Assembly (NCBI GenBank): GCA_002449845.1
Contig: DJXW01000037.1
Span: 128,750-192,749, forward strand
Source of the DNA: Prevotella sp. UBA6994
GTDB lineage: Bacteria > Bacteroidota > Bacteroidia > Bacteroidales > Bacteroidaceae
Reading direction: 5' to 3'
DNA: 64,000 bases
The notes under the pieces were generated by a model. That model did no database searches. It was given only the letters and a program-made list of their open reading frames with translations, and was not told where the DNA came from. How positions within the stretch are numbered: the first letter of the stretch is position 1; each line of letters opens with the position of its first letter. Positions 39,949-49,309 of the stretch are shown piece after piece. The translations under genes and the position numbers were made by a program.

Positions 39949-42900
39949 ATGCAGAAAAGATTACTCTTTCTGATTGCGGCAATAATGATGGTTTCCACCA
40001 TGATTGCCCAAGTCACCACGTCTGAAATGAGTGGTGTTGTAACGGTCGGAAATGCTGATGGTGAACCTATCATCGGTGCTACGGTGCAAGTAGTACACGA
40101 ACCGTCGGGAACACGTTATGCAACTGTATCGAATGTGAATGGTCGATTCAACATTCAAGGTATGCGTACAGGTGGTCCTTACTCAGTGACAGTTTCGTAC
40201 ATTGGCTTCCAGACGAAAGTTCTCAATGGTATTATGCTTCAGTTGGGTGAAACTTACAACTTGTCTGTTTGGCTCAGCGAAAACGTAAACGAACTGAGCG
40301 AAGTGCTGATAACGGCTCAGGCATCTAAGTTTGCGGCTGAAAAGACTGGTGCAACCACTAACATCTCTAACACACAGATGATGTCTTTGCCTACCGTTGA
40401 CCGTAGTATCGCAGACATTGCACGTCTTTCACCTTATGCAAACGGTATGAGCTTCGGTGGTGGTGATGGTCGTTCTACCAACTTCACCATTGACGGTGCA
40501 AACTTCAACAACAACTTTGGTCTTTCTTCTGACCTTCCTGGTGGTGGCAATCCTATTTCATTGGATGCTATTGAGGAAGTACAGGTAGCTGTTGCTCCAT
40601 TCGACGTTCGTCAGACCAACTTCATCGGCGGTAACATCAATGCCATTACCAAGTCTGGTACGAACTCTTTCAGAGGTACGGCTTACACTTACTACCGTAA
40701 CCAGAATATGCGCGGAAACCGTATAGACCATACTGACCTTGGCGCACGTCCTGACGAGGCTCACAAGATTTATGGTTTCACCTTGGGTGGTCCTATCTTG
40801 AAGAACAGACTCTTCTTCTTCGCCAACTTTGAAAAGGAGATTATCCCAGGACAGGTTATCAAGTATCGCGCCCGTGAAGCAGGTGAGGCTGCTGGTGGAA
40901 TGGTTTCCAGAACCTATATGTCTGACATGCAGAAGGCTGCTGATTTCTTACGTAACACGTATGGCTATGATCCAGGATCTTATACTGATTTCCCTGCTGA
41001 CGTAACCAATACCAAATTCCTTGCTCGTATCGACTGGAACATTACTGATCGCCATCATTTGGCAGTGCGTTACAATAATACGAAGAATGTGACTTGGAAT
41101 GCTCCTAACGGAAACTCTGCCGACTTCCTCTCTGGTTCTAATGCCCGTCTGAACGGTACCTATCGTGTAGGTGCTCAATCAATGGCATTTGCCAACTCTA
41201 TGTACTCAATGGATAATAAGGTGGAATCTTGGTCTGTTGACTTGAACAGCCGCTTTACCAATTCCATCTCTAACCAGTTGCTCTTCACCTATACCAATAT
41301 CGAGGATATTCGTGGTACAAATTCTTCACAATTCCCCTTCATCGATATTATGTATGGACTGAATGACGACGGTACACAGATTTTGGAACCATATATGTCT
41401 GCTGGTTACGAGTTGTTCACATATAATAATGGTGTACACAACAAGATTACGAGCGTGATAGATAATTTCACCTTGTATCTCTCTCACCACAAGATTACCG
41501 CAGGTGTAAGTTTCGAGCATCAATATGCCAACAATGCTTACATGCGTGAGGGTACAGGTTACTATCGTTACCGTTCTTTAGACGAATTCTTGTCTGGTGC
41601 TGCTCCTGAAACGGTTGCATTTACATACGGTTTCAATGGCGTTAGCAAACCAAATGCACAAGTAACGTTCAACCAATTGGGCTTCTATGCTCAAGACGAA
41701 TGGAACCTCTCTAAGAAGTTCAAGCTCTCTTTGGGTATTCGTTTCGACAATTTGATGTTTGACAACAAAGACTTGCAACGCAACAATGCCATCTACGACT
41801 TGCAGTTCCGTGACGGACAACGTGTAGATACGGGATTGTGGCCACAAAACAACTTGCAGATCTCTCCACGTCTCGGTTTTACATGGGACGTATTGGGTAA
41901 CAAGACACTCAAGGTACGTGGTGGAACAGGTATCTTTACCGGTCGTTTGCCATTGGTATTCTTCACCAATATGCCTACCAACGCCTCTATGGTACAGTTG
42001 ACACAAATCTACGGTACGAAGTATAAGAAAGGTACGGGTGAGGTTTCTTACAGAGATGCAATGCTCGACCAGTTTGCTGGCAAGATGGTAACCACCGTTG
42101 ACGAATTGGTAAAGAAGACGGGCGTTCCCACTTCCAACGAGAATCACCATGTAGCTGGTTCTAAGATTTCTGGTGTTGACTCTAAGTTCAAGATGCCTCA
42201 GGTATGGAAGTCTTCTATCGCAGTTGATTATATGCTGCCTGTATCCTTCCCATTGTCAGTGACGGGTGAGTTTATCTTCTTGAAGAAGATTAATGACGTG
42301 ATGGTTGACAACATCAACATCAAGAATCCAGATGCTTCTTGGCAACGTTTTGCTGGCGCAGACAACCGCTACATCTATCCTGATAATTATATGATTCAGA
42401 GCGGTAAGAATGCCGTTGTGCTCACCAATACCTCAAAGGGATATGGTTATACCTTGAACTTCACGGTGAATGCTGAGCCTGTGAAAAACCTCAACTTGAT
42501 GGCTGCTTATACCCACACGGAATCTAAGGAAATCTCAGGCTTACCTGGTTCTGACCCCGTTTCTACATGGCAGGGTATGATTACCGTAAACGGTCCTAAT
42601 CTCGGTACTCCACAGCGTTCTATCTATGTGATTCCCGATAAGGTGATTGCTTCTCTCGACTATTACATTCCTTTCCATCATAAGAAATTGTTGCGTGGTA
42701 CACACATCGGATTGTTCTACACGGGTTATAAGTTTGGTAGCTTTAGCTTCTGCTACACCAACGACATGAACGGTGACGGTATCAACAACGACTTGATGTA
42801 TATTCCTGCCAACGATAGCGAAATCCAGATTGGTTCTATTGATGCGTCTGGCAATTTCGTCAACAATCCTACAGAGCGTGCCGCTTTCTGGGACTTCGTC

Positions 42901-43785
42901 AATCAAGACAGCTACCTGAAGAATCATAAGGGTAAGTATGCTGAGGCTTATGTTGCACGTGCTCCTTGGGTTCATCAGTTTGACCTCCGTATTGCTGAAG
43001 ACTTCGTATTCCGTGTAGGTAAGACTTCTCATAAGTTCCAGGCAAGTCTCAACTTCATGAATGTGGGCAACTTGATCAATTCTGGCTGGGGTATTCCTAA
43101 GACCAATACTGTTTCAAACAACAACCGTGTCTTGACATTCAAAGGTGTTGACAACAACAATGTGCCTGTATTCTCAATGTATAAGATGAATGGTGAATAT
43201 CCTACCAAGACCTACGATACCAATATGGACTGGAGCAATTGCTGGAGATTGCAAGTGGGATTGAAGTATTTCCTCAACGACAAGGATGACGATTACCTTG
43301 ATTTCGGCAAAACAGAAAAGGCTACTTCTCTCTCTCAAAGCCAGCTCGATGCACTCAATGCTCGCCTGAAGGCTAAGCAAGACGAGATTGACCGTCTGAA
43401 TAGCCAATTGGCTAACCAAAAGCCAGAGGTGAAGACCGTAGAGAAGGTGGTGAACAAGACAGAGGTGATTGCTTCTCCCGTGTCTGTGTTCTTCAACATC
43501 GGTGAATCTACCGTTGCTAATGCCAGCGACTTGCAGAACGTGAAAGACCTCGTAAAGGTGGCTAAGGAAAACAACAAGAAGATTGTCATTACGGGTTATG
43601 CAGACTCTAAGACGGGTAATGAAGAAATCAACAAGGCTTTGAGCCAGAAGCGTGCTGAGGCTATCGCTGATGAACTCGTGAAGATGGGCGTAAGCCGTGA
43701 CAATATCAAGATTGTATCTGAAGGTGGAACCGATGCGTTGACTCCTACTACTTACAATCGTCGTGCGGTGATTTCTATCATGTAA
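39949..43785 (+). CDS. Oar-like TonB-dependent receptor fused to a C-terminal OmpA domain
   Basis: This is a 1278-residue outer-membrane protein. After a signal peptide (MQKRLLFLIAAIMMVSTMIA) come a carboxypeptidase-regulatory-like domain (about 25-115, GANVxx-type PIIGATVQVVHEPSG), a TonB plug (about 120-230, NFTIDGANFNNNFGLSSDLPGGG) and a long Oar-type barrel to about 1105. A helical Gln/Lys-rich linker (DALNARLKAKQDEIDRLNSQLANQ) leads to an OmpA-like peptidoglycan-binding domain (about 1165-1278). There the Asp of GYADSKTG and the Arg of LSQKRAEAIADEL, both used to hold diaminopimelate, are kept. One chain thus combines a transport-type barrel with a wall anchor. It is a single gene with a terminator. 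Confidence 0.88.
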   Translation: MQKRLLFLIAAIMMVSTMIAQVTTSEMSGVVTVGNADGEPIIGATVQVVHEPSGTRYATVSNVNGRFNIQGMRTGGPYSVTVSYIGFQTKVLNGIMLQLGETYNLSVWLSENVNELSEVLITAQASKFAAEKTGATTNISNTQMMSLPTVDRSIADIARLSPYANGMSFGGGDGRSTNFTIDGANFNNNFGLSSDLPGGGNPISLDAIEEVQVAVAPFDVRQTNFIGGNINAITKSGTNSFRGTAYTYYRNQNMRGNRIDHTDLGARPDEAHKIYGFTLGGPILKNRLFFFANFEKEIIPGQVIKYRAREAGEAAGGMVSRTYMSDMQKAADFLRNTYGYDPGSYTDFPADVTNTKFLARIDWNITDRHHLAVRYNNTKNVTWNAPNGNSADFLSGSNARLNGTYRVGAQSMAFANSMYSMDNKVESWSVDLNSRFTNSISNQLLFTYTNIEDIRGTNSSQFPFIDIMYGLNDDGTQILEPYMSAGYELFTYNNGVHNKITSVIDNFTLYLSHHKITAGVSFEHQYANNAYMREGTGYYRYRSLDEFLSGAAPETVAFTYGFNGVSKPNAQVTFNQLGFYAQDEWNLSKKFKLSLGIRFDNLMFDNKDLQRNNAIYDLQFRDGQRVDTGLWPQNNLQISPRLGFTWDVLGNKTLKVRGGTGIFTGRLPLVFFTNMPTNASMVQLTQIYGTKYKKGTGEVSYRDAMLDQFAGKMVTTVDELVKKTGVPTSNENHHVAGSKISGVDSKFKMPQVWKSSIAVDYMLPVSFPLSVTGEFIFLKKINDVMVDNINIKNPDASWQRFAGADNRYIYPDNYMIQSGKNAVVLTNTSKGYGYTLNFTVNAEPVKNLNLMAAYTHTESKEISGLPGSDPVSTWQGMITVNGPNLGTPQRSIYVIPDKVIASLDYYIPFHHKKLLRGTHIGLFYTGYKFGSFSFCYTNDMNGDGINNDLMYIPANDSEIQIGSIDASGNFVNNPTERAAFWDFVNQDSYLKNHKGKYAEAYVARAPWVHQFDLRIAEDFVFRVGKTSHKFQASLNFMNVGNLINSGWGIPKTNTVSNNNRVLTFKGVDNNNVPVFSMYKMNGEYPTKTYDTNMDWSNCWRLQVGLKYFLNDKDDDYLDFGKTEKATSLSQSQLDALNARLKAKQDEIDRLNSQLANQKPEVKTVEKVVNKTEVIASPVSVFFNIGESTVANASDLQNVKDLVKVAKENNKKIVITGYADSKTGNEEINKALSQKRAEAIADELVKMGVSRDNIKIVSEGGTDALTPTTYNRRAVISIM

Positions 43786-43812
43786 TCATAGTTTTTCAAT
43801 CAAATATGGATG

Positions 43813-43849
43813 ATGCGGAGGGTAGATCATACTCTCCGCATTTTATTTT
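43813..43849 (+). terminator. Terminator of the receptor-OmpA gene
   Basis: An 8-bp stem ATGCGGAG/CTCCGCAT (43813-43820 with 43834-43841) with a 13-nt loop, followed by TTTATTTTG, 27 nt after the stop codon. Confidence 0.8.
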
Positions 43850-43891
43850 GTTAATCTTCTGAAAAACTTTCTTTTTGTCAGGTATTTTTTG

Positions 43892-43899
43892 TAAGTTTG
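43892..43899 (+). promoter_or_regulatory. Putative -7 box of the MG2-like gene
   Basis: TAAGTTTG followed by C, 24 nt before the ATG; TTTC occupies the -33 position with 20-bp spacing. Confidence 0.55.
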
Positions 43900-43922
43900 C
43901 AAGATAATCATCAATTAAGCTC

Positions 43923-46655
43923 ATGAAGAATTATCTGCTGGCAAGTTTCATGCTTTTTCTCTCTCTTCCGATGTTCGCTGATGCGTTGGATGAACTCCAG
44001 TCGTATCTGCAAAACAATCAACAGGTACAGGAGAAAATCTATATACATACTGATAACACCTGCTATTTCATTGGCGATACGATTTGGTATAAGGCATACG
44101 TGTTGCGGGCTGACAGCTTGCGCCCCACCAACATGAGTAAGATACTCTATGTGGAACTGTTGTCTCCAGATGGCCTTGTTGCCGAGCGACAAAAAATCAT
44201 CATCAGCGACAAGGGTTTCACCAATGGGCAATTTGCGTTGAAAGACTCTCTCTATTCAGGGTATTATGAAATCAGGGCTTACACCCGATGGATGCTCAAC
44301 TTCAATGTCTTCGAGCGTGAATATACCAGAGATGACAGGCATAAGTTTTATAGTAATCAGATGGCTAAAGACTTCTTCCGTGATTGGGATGGTCTTTATT
44401 CACGCGTGATTCCTATCTACAGCAAACCCAAGGAAAAGGGCGATTATGATGAGAAATATATGTACTCGCGCCCGAAGCAAGAGATTGTCAAGCCCAAGAA
44501 AGACAAGCTAAGTGTCTCGTTCTTCCCCGAAGGCGGCTCCTTGATTCATGCCATCAAGAGTAGGGTAGCCTTTGAGGTGGTTGACCAGAATGGGCAAGCC
44601 GTAGATATCGAGGGTACATTGTCAAATGGCACTAAGATTGCCACATCGTACATGGGGCGTGGCGTGTTTGAATTGACGCAATATAAAGAGCCCCAAGATG
44701 CTACGTTTGTTTGGAAAGGTAAGAAGTATCAATTCAGTTTGCCCAAGAGTCTTGTTTCTGGTGTCACGTTGTCTTATCAGATGGAAGACAATGTGGTAAA
44801 CATTCTTTCTACGCCAGATGTCACATACCACCAGCTTGCCTTTGTCGTGATGTGTCGCGGAAAATTATATTATTTCCAAAGATTAGATGCTACAACCTCT
44901 ACCATTAACCTGCCAACCCTTCCCACAGGAGTTAACGAATTGATGCTTATTGACACCAATCGTCAGGTACATGCTTCAAGGCTCATCTTCGTCAACAACC
45001 ATGATATGGAATCGAAGTTGACGGTCAGCACGGGAGGAAAGACCGATTTCTTGCCCTACGAGCCTATTGAAGTAGATGTGGATGGTTGTGAAGGGGTCTT
45101 CTCCTTGTCCGTCCGTGATACCCGTACCGATGAATCATCCTACGACAATGGTAATATCTTGACGGATATGCTGCTGTCATCCGACTTGAAAGGCTTTATT
45201 GCCAATCCTGCATATTATTTTTCCGGCGACGATGAGAAAAGGAAGAAAGCACTCGACTTATTGATGATGGTGCAGGGATGGAGAAGGTATCGCCCCGTAG
45301 ATTTCATCAGGTATCAACCCGAAAAGACGTTGACCATAGAGGGATCCGTGTACAAGCAGTTGGGCGTTGACTTGTTGTATCTTGATGATGTGAAGGGATT
45401 GAACGACAGGGAGGCTGTCTTTGAGGAGATGGAGGAAAAACTGGCTAATTCCACGGGTTTTGAAACGGGAACGACGGCTGCTGACGCATTGAGCTCGGAT
45501 AATTCGGAACAAGAGGACTTGTCATTGAAGAGCGAGTCGCAAACGGAAACGGAGGTGGTGACTATAGAAAATCCGTATCTCGGCGTTAATCACGGTGGCT
45601 TGAAACATGAGGTGCTGGTAGAGGCAGAACTGAATAGCCTCACGGGTCAATCTGTAGGAGGCGTTCAGATGACGAAAAATGGTGGGCACTTCATCTTTGA
45701 GATTCCGCCATATTATGGAAATGCCATTCTTTTCTTGAAAGCATACAACGTGAAAGACTCGGTAAAAAAGTCGATGACCAATCGGGTGGAGAAGGACTTC
45801 AGAAACGAAGAGGCTTATCCTGATTATTATGTCAAGCAAGACTTGTTCTTTCCTGTCTTTTCGCATGAGTATAATTATTATCAAAACCATATTCCACCTG
45901 TGGATTTCGTGAGTTACGTGGAGGAGGATACTACTGCCTATCTCTCAAAATTGGATGGCGACCACACCTTGGCTACGGTTAACGTGAATGCTCGTCGCCG
46001 TGGACGGAGGGCAATCGACTATTCCAAGCCCGCTTACGTGGTAGATGCTTACGACTTATACAATGAGGCTACCGACAGGGGATTGAGTTGGGGCGTGGTG
46101 AATATGGGTAGTTTTCCTCCCACGGCTTGCTTTACCGTGTATGGAAACATGCGCAGATACAGGGATTATAATGTTCGTGCGAAGATAGACAATTATACAT
46201 TCTTTCAGAACTATTCTTCTATCTTGGAAAGCATCAAGAATAGAAGTGAGGCGGCTGTCTTTAAGGACTTACACCTCAATCGCATCCAGAATTTCAGGTT
46301 CTTTACGGATTACGAACCGAGAAATATCGACTCTCTCATTTCGCAGAGTATGAACAGGGATGATATTACCTTGGTGTATGAGACCATTCCCAATGACGGG
46401 AAACGCCCTACTTATCGTGACCGCAGATATGTGTTCCCTGGAATGACTTATCCTGAGTCGTTCTACCAACCCAATTACAGTGATATGATTCCACAAGAAC
46501 CCACTGACTATCGTCGTACCTTGTATTGGAATCCCAATGCACGACCCGACGAGAATGGGCATTTCCATACCACATTATATAATAATAGCAGGGAGACGAG
46601 AATCAAAGTGAGTGTGTCAGGGGTTTCACCCGCTGGAAAGTTTTATGTCCAGTAG
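43923..46655 (+). CDS. Large exported protein with an N-terminal MG2-like domain
   Basis: This 910-residue protein has a signal peptide (MKNYLLASFMLFLSLPMFADA). The segment KIYIHTDNTCYFIGDTIWYKAYVL (about 38-61), followed by the SDKGFTNGQFALKDSLYSGYYEIRAYTRW pattern, resembles the macroglobulin-2 (MG2) domain found in many large Bacteroidetes envelope proteins. The middle contains beta-rich repeats and a low-complexity acidic stretch (about 500-545). The C-terminal third includes a plug-like segment (HTLATVNVNARRRGRR, YDLYNEATDRG). No thioester motif and no barrel are seen. The cellular role is unknown; a surface or periplasmic scaffold is inferred. Confidence 0.65.
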   Translation: MKNYLLASFMLFLSLPMFADALDELQSYLQNNQQVQEKIYIHTDNTCYFIGDTIWYKAYVLRADSLRPTNMSKILYVELLSPDGLVAERQKIIISDKGFTNGQFALKDSLYSGYYEIRAYTRWMLNFNVFEREYTRDDRHKFYSNQMAKDFFRDWDGLYSRVIPIYSKPKEKGDYDEKYMYSRPKQEIVKPKKDKLSVSFFPEGGSLIHAIKSRVAFEVVDQNGQAVDIEGTLSNGTKIATSYMGRGVFELTQYKEPQDATFVWKGKKYQFSLPKSLVSGVTLSYQMEDNVVNILSTPDVTYHQLAFVVMCRGKLYYFQRLDATTSTINLPTLPTGVNELMLIDTNRQVHASRLIFVNNHDMESKLTVSTGGKTDFLPYEPIEVDVDGCEGVFSLSVRDTRTDESSYDNGNILTDMLLSSDLKGFIANPAYYFSGDDEKRKKALDLLMMVQGWRRYRPVDFIRYQPEKTLTIEGSVYKQLGVDLLYLDDVKGLNDREAVFEEMEEKLANSTGFETGTTAADALSSDNSEQEDLSLKSESQTETEVVTIENPYLGVNHGGLKHEVLVEAELNSLTGQSVGGVQMTKNGGHFIFEIPPYYGNAILFLKAYNVKDSVKKSMTNRVEKDFRNEEAYPDYYVKQDLFFPVFSHEYNYYQNHIPPVDFVSYVEEDTTAYLSKLDGDHTLATVNVNARRRGRRAIDYSKPAYVVDAYDLYNEATDRGLSWGVVNMGSFPPTACFTVYGNMRRYRDYNVRAKIDNYTFFQNYSSILESIKNRSEAAVFKDLHLNRIQNFRFFTDYEPRNIDSLISQSMNRDDITLVYETIPNDGKRPTYRDRRYVFPGMTYPESFYQPNYSDMIPQEPTDYRRTLYWNPNARPDENGHFHTTLYNNSRETRIKVSVSGVSPAGKFYVQ

Positions 46656-46772
46656 TGGTCACCAAGCAAGAAACAGATAGCTACCCTATAAGAAACCATC
46701 GGTCACAATATGAGTAACCGTTGGTCACCATGCAAGAAACCATCGGTTACTATATAAGAAACCGATGGTTTC
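46651..46772. repeat. 22-bp-period intergenic repeat, locus 3 (five to six units)
   Basis: Cores at 46695-46703 (ACCATCGGT), 46717-46725 (ACCGTTGGT), 46739-46747 (ACCATCGGT) and 46761-46769 (ACCGATGGT) are exactly 22 bp apart, with two degenerate units upstream (46651, 46673). A 13-bp hairpin forms from 46736-46748 and 46760-46772. The array begins within 2 nt of the MG2-like stop codon. Confidence 0.88.
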
Positions 46773-46990
46773 TCGTTATGACAGGTTGGTGGGAATCTTC
46801 GCCAGTGCCTTCTTTGGAACCAATAGAATTTTCAATGAAGACCATTAGTCATTCATCATTGATCATTCATCTGATTCACCAGCCAATCATCAATTGTAAA
46901 CTATAAATTGTAAATTGCCCATCTTCTTCCCCTATTTTTTTTCACTTGAGCCTAATTTTTTTCAATTATATTCCTTGTTTCAAAATAATG
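46773..46990. other. A+T-rich intergenic DNA with simple repeats
   Basis: Contains short degenerate repeats (CATTCATCATTGATCATTCAT; AATTGTAAACTATAAATTGT) and poly-T stretches. I see no gene or RNA structure of note here. Confidence 0.6.
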
Positions 46991-46993
46991 TTG

Positions 46994-47001
46994 TATATTT
47001 G
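46994..47001 (+). promoter_or_regulatory. Putative -7 box of the single-domain FISUMP gene
   Basis: TATATTTG followed by C within TTGTATATTTGC, the same core as in front of the fucosidase and three-domain FISUMP genes, 45 nt before the ATG. Confidence 0.6.
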
Positions 47002-47045
47002 CAAACAATCATCAACACGAAGATTAAAATTAAAAACCTAATTTT

Positions 47046-47738
47046 ATGAAAAAAGTAGTTTTATTTTTCACATTCCTATTGTTGGGAACATCGGGTGCAT
47101 TTGCACAAAGTAGTAAGTATGACTTGAATGGTGACGGTAATGTGAATGTCACGGATGTCATAGAGTTGGTTGATTACATCCTTGGTAATCGACATGAAGC
47201 GATCGACCTTGGTTTGCCCTCTGGCACAAAATGGGCAAGTTGCAATGTAGGAGCAACGAGGCCCGAGGAATATGGTGGCTATTATGCCTGGGGAGAGACT
47301 GAGGAAAAGGATATTTATAATGATAGTACTTACAAGTACTACCAAAATGGTGATTACGTGAATATTGGCACTGACATCAGTGGCACAGAGTATGACGTGG
47401 CTCACGTGAAGTGGGGTGACAAGTGGTGTATGCCTACTTCGGACGATTTCACGGAACTAATAGACAATTGTACAAGTGAATTGACAACGTACAACGGAGT
47501 AAACGGTTGTAAGTTCACCAGCAAGATTAACGGTAATAGCATCTTCTTGCCCGCTACTGGCAACCGCTTGGACGGTGACCTCAACATTCCTGGCGAACTC
47601 GGCGACTATTTGTCATCTACTCAGGTTTCCACCCAACCGAGCTTCGTCTACTTCTTCTATTTCTATTCGGGCCACACCCACTGGAGCGTCAACATCCGTC
47701 ACAGCGGTCAAAGTGTGCGTCCCATCGTTAGAAATTAG
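47046..47738 (+). CDS. Secreted protein with a dockerin-like repeat and one FISUMP domain
   Basis: This 230-residue paralogue of the gene at 18471 has a signal peptide (MKKVVLFFTFLLLGTSGAFA), one EF-hand-like dockerin repeat (YDLNGDGNVNVTDVIELVDYIL) and a single FISUMP domain (EAIDLGLPSGTKWASCNVGA, EEYGGYYAWGETEE, WCMPTSDDFTELIDNCTSE, GNSIFLPATG, final SVRPIVRN). The last strand and the 3' flank are the parts most similar to the larger paralogue. The function of FISUMP domains is unknown. Confidence 0.85.
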   Translation: MKKVVLFFTFLLLGTSGAFAQSSKYDLNGDGNVNVTDVIELVDYILGNRHEAIDLGLPSGTKWASCNVGATRPEEYGGYYAWGETEEKDIYNDSTYKYYQNGDYVNIGTDISGTEYDVAHVKWGDKWCMPTSDDFTELIDNCTSELTTYNGVNGCKFTSKINGNSIFLPATGNRLDGDLNIPGELGDYLSSTQVSTQPSFVYFFYFYSGHTHWSVNIRHSGQSVRPIVRN

Positions 47739-47866
47739 TGCATCCTTCCCCCAAAAACGTGAATTAGCCCCCAACCCATCCATAGAAGGTAGGCAATGGC
47801 GGTGGGACGTAGGCTCACAAGCCTGCGTGAAGCCCCACTGTCGTTGCGTTCCTTTTAAGGATGGGC
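47731..47866. repeat. Shared downstream flank of the FISUMP genes (copy 2)
   Basis: Closely similar to 20281-20413 (TTAGTGCATCCTTCCCC, then AGCCCCCAAC, then GGCGGTGGG, AAGCCTGCGTGAAGCCCCAC). Here the outer stem of the hairpin has decayed, so this looks like the more degenerate copy. Positions 47867-47968 hold nothing recognisable. Confidence 0.8.
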
Positions 47867-47968
47867 AAATGGTTGATAATGAGTGTCACTTCATGACAGA
47901 ATTGAAAAACGGCGGCAGTAGGGAAAGCAAAATCTCACAAATCCTTTCTCTTAAAAAAAATAGATTTA

Positions 47969-48222
47969 CAATAATATAGCAGTTGGCACAAGTCCCGAAG
48001 GGACAAAAGAACACAGGGAGGGGTGAAACCCCTTCAATGATAGCGTTTTAAGTTAAACCCCGACGGGGTGACAGAACCGATTGCGCAAAGCTGTTCTGTC
48101 GTGCCTTCAGCACTCTTTAACCACAAATACTCATGTTAGCAGGGGTTACGCCCTTCGGGCTTCACCCCTGCCTGTCATCTATCGTGCCTTCGGCACGGCC
48201 TGTGCCAACAACTATATTATTG
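47969..48222. mobile_element. MITE-like element with 22-bp terminal inverted repeats
   Basis: The ends 47969-47990 and 48201-48222 are reverse complements with 2 mismatches in 22 (outer AATAATATAG and inner GTTGGCACA match). The 254-bp interior is packed with hairpins: GTCCCGAAGGGAC (47992-48004), GGGGTGAAACCCC, ACCCCGACGGGGT, AGGGGTTACGCCCTTCGGGC with CTTCACCCCT, and CGTGCCTTCGGCACG (48183-48197). No transposase is encoded; a 77-codon open frame crossing it is not credible. It fits a non-autonomous element mobilised in trans, or a structured RNA. Confidence 0.7.
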
Positions 48223-48242
48223 CATTTTTATTTGTCATGATC

Positions 48243-48315
48243 AAAGAAGATGCCGATAGGCATTTCCCTCAATTGCAACATTTAAAAAGAGACCATTCTT
48301 CAATTATGAATTAAA
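48243..48315. repeat. Second copy of the intergenic segment seen at 18281
   Basis: AAGATGCCGATAGGCATTTC and the following CCTCAATTG match 18281-18309, and both copies are followed by CAATTATGAATT. Confidence 0.65.
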
Positions 48316-48331
48316 AAACTCCGTAATTATT

Positions 48332-48361
48332 CTTGTATTCCAATGAAAATGATTATTTTTG
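48332..48361 (+). promoter_or_regulatory. Promoter of the nucleotidyltransferase-DHH operon
   Basis: TTG near 48333-48335, 18 bp, TATTTTTG at 48354-48361, 36 nt before the ATG. Same spacing as the atp promoter. Confidence 0.6.
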
Positions 48362-48397
48362 CAAAGATAATCGTTTTATAACTAAAATACATATAAT

Positions 48398-49309
48398 ATG
48401 AAACCAACATTATTTCTTTTGGCAGCTGGAATGGGTAGCCGCTATGGAGGATTGAAGCAATTAGACGGGTTAGGACCCAATGGCGAAACCATTATGGATT
48501 ATTCCATCTATGACGCAATCCAAGCTGGATTTGGCAAAATCGTATGGGTGATTCGTAAAGATTTTGAAGAGCAGTTCCGTACACAAATATTGTCTAAGTA
48601 CGAGGATAAGATTCCTTGCGAACTTTGTTTCCAAGCTTTAGACTCTCTGCCAGAGGGATTCTCTGTACCTGAAGGTCGCGTAAAACCTTGGGGTACCAAC
48701 CATGCCGTATTGATGGGTAAGGATGTGATTAAGGAGCCTTTCTGCGTGATCAATTGTGACGACTTCTATGGACGTGACGCATTCATGACCATCGGCAAGT
48801 TCTTGGCTGACTTACCCGAAGGCTCGAAGAATGCTTATGCAATGGTGGGATTCCGCTGCTGCAACACCTTGTCTGAGAATGGTTCGGTGGCTCGTGGTGT
48901 TTGCGTTTACGATGACAACCATCACCTGACGGACGTGGTAGAGCGCACCGAGATCATGCGCGTTGATGGTCCTATCTGCTACAAGGATGAGGAAGGCAAG
49001 TGGATTCCATTGGAAGAGAACGTTCCTGTGAGCATGAATATGTGGGGATTCACTCCCGACTATTTCGAGTATAGCGAGGAGTATTTCAAGGAGTTCTTGA
49101 GTAATCCAAAGAACATGGAGAACCTGAAGGCTGAGTTCTTTATTCCTTTGATGGTGAATAAACTCATCAATGATGGCACTTCAACGGTGGAAGTGTTGGA
49201 TACTACCAGCAAATGGTTTGGCGTAACCTACGCAGCCGACCGCCAAGATACAGTTGACAGAATACAGAAGCTCATTGACGACGGTGTATATCCAGAAAAA
49301 TTATTTTAA
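48398..49309 (+). CDS. Sugar-phosphate nucleotidyltransferase family protein
   Basis: This 303-residue NTP-transferase-fold protein has the N-terminal nucleotide-binding signature LFLLAAGMGSRYGGLKQL (5-22), NGETIMDYSIYDAIQAGF, and the metal-binding Asp pair in VINCDDFYGRDAF. Such enzymes activate a sugar phosphate with an NTP, but the substrate is not evident. There is no C-terminal acetyltransferase domain, so it is not full-length GlmU. The stop codon overlaps the next gene's ATG (TAATG), so the two are translationally coupled. Confidence 0.82.
   Translation: MKPTLFLLAAGMGSRYGGLKQLDGLGPNGETIMDYSIYDAIQAGFGKIVWVIRKDFEEQFRTQILSKYEDKIPCELCFQALDSLPEGFSVPEGRVKPWGTNHAVLMGKDVIKEPFCVINCDDFYGRDAFMTIGKFLADLPEGSKNAYAMVGFRCCNTLSENGSVARGVCVYDDNHHLTDVVERTEIMRVDGPICYKDEEGKWIPLEENVPVSMNMWGFTPDYFEYSEEYFKEFLSNPKNMENLKAEFFIPLMVNKLINDGTSTVEVLDTTSKWFGVTYAADRQDTVDRIQKLIDDGVYPEKLF

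Noticed and set aside
46721..46906. 61-codon frame starting in the 22-bp repeat array
   Set aside because: It is composed of repeat units and A+T-rich simple sequence with no protein features.
48081..48314. 77-codon frame inside the MITE-like element
   Set aside because: It reads through the palindromes and right terminal inverted repeat; the residues are those of inverted-repeat DNA, not a protein.
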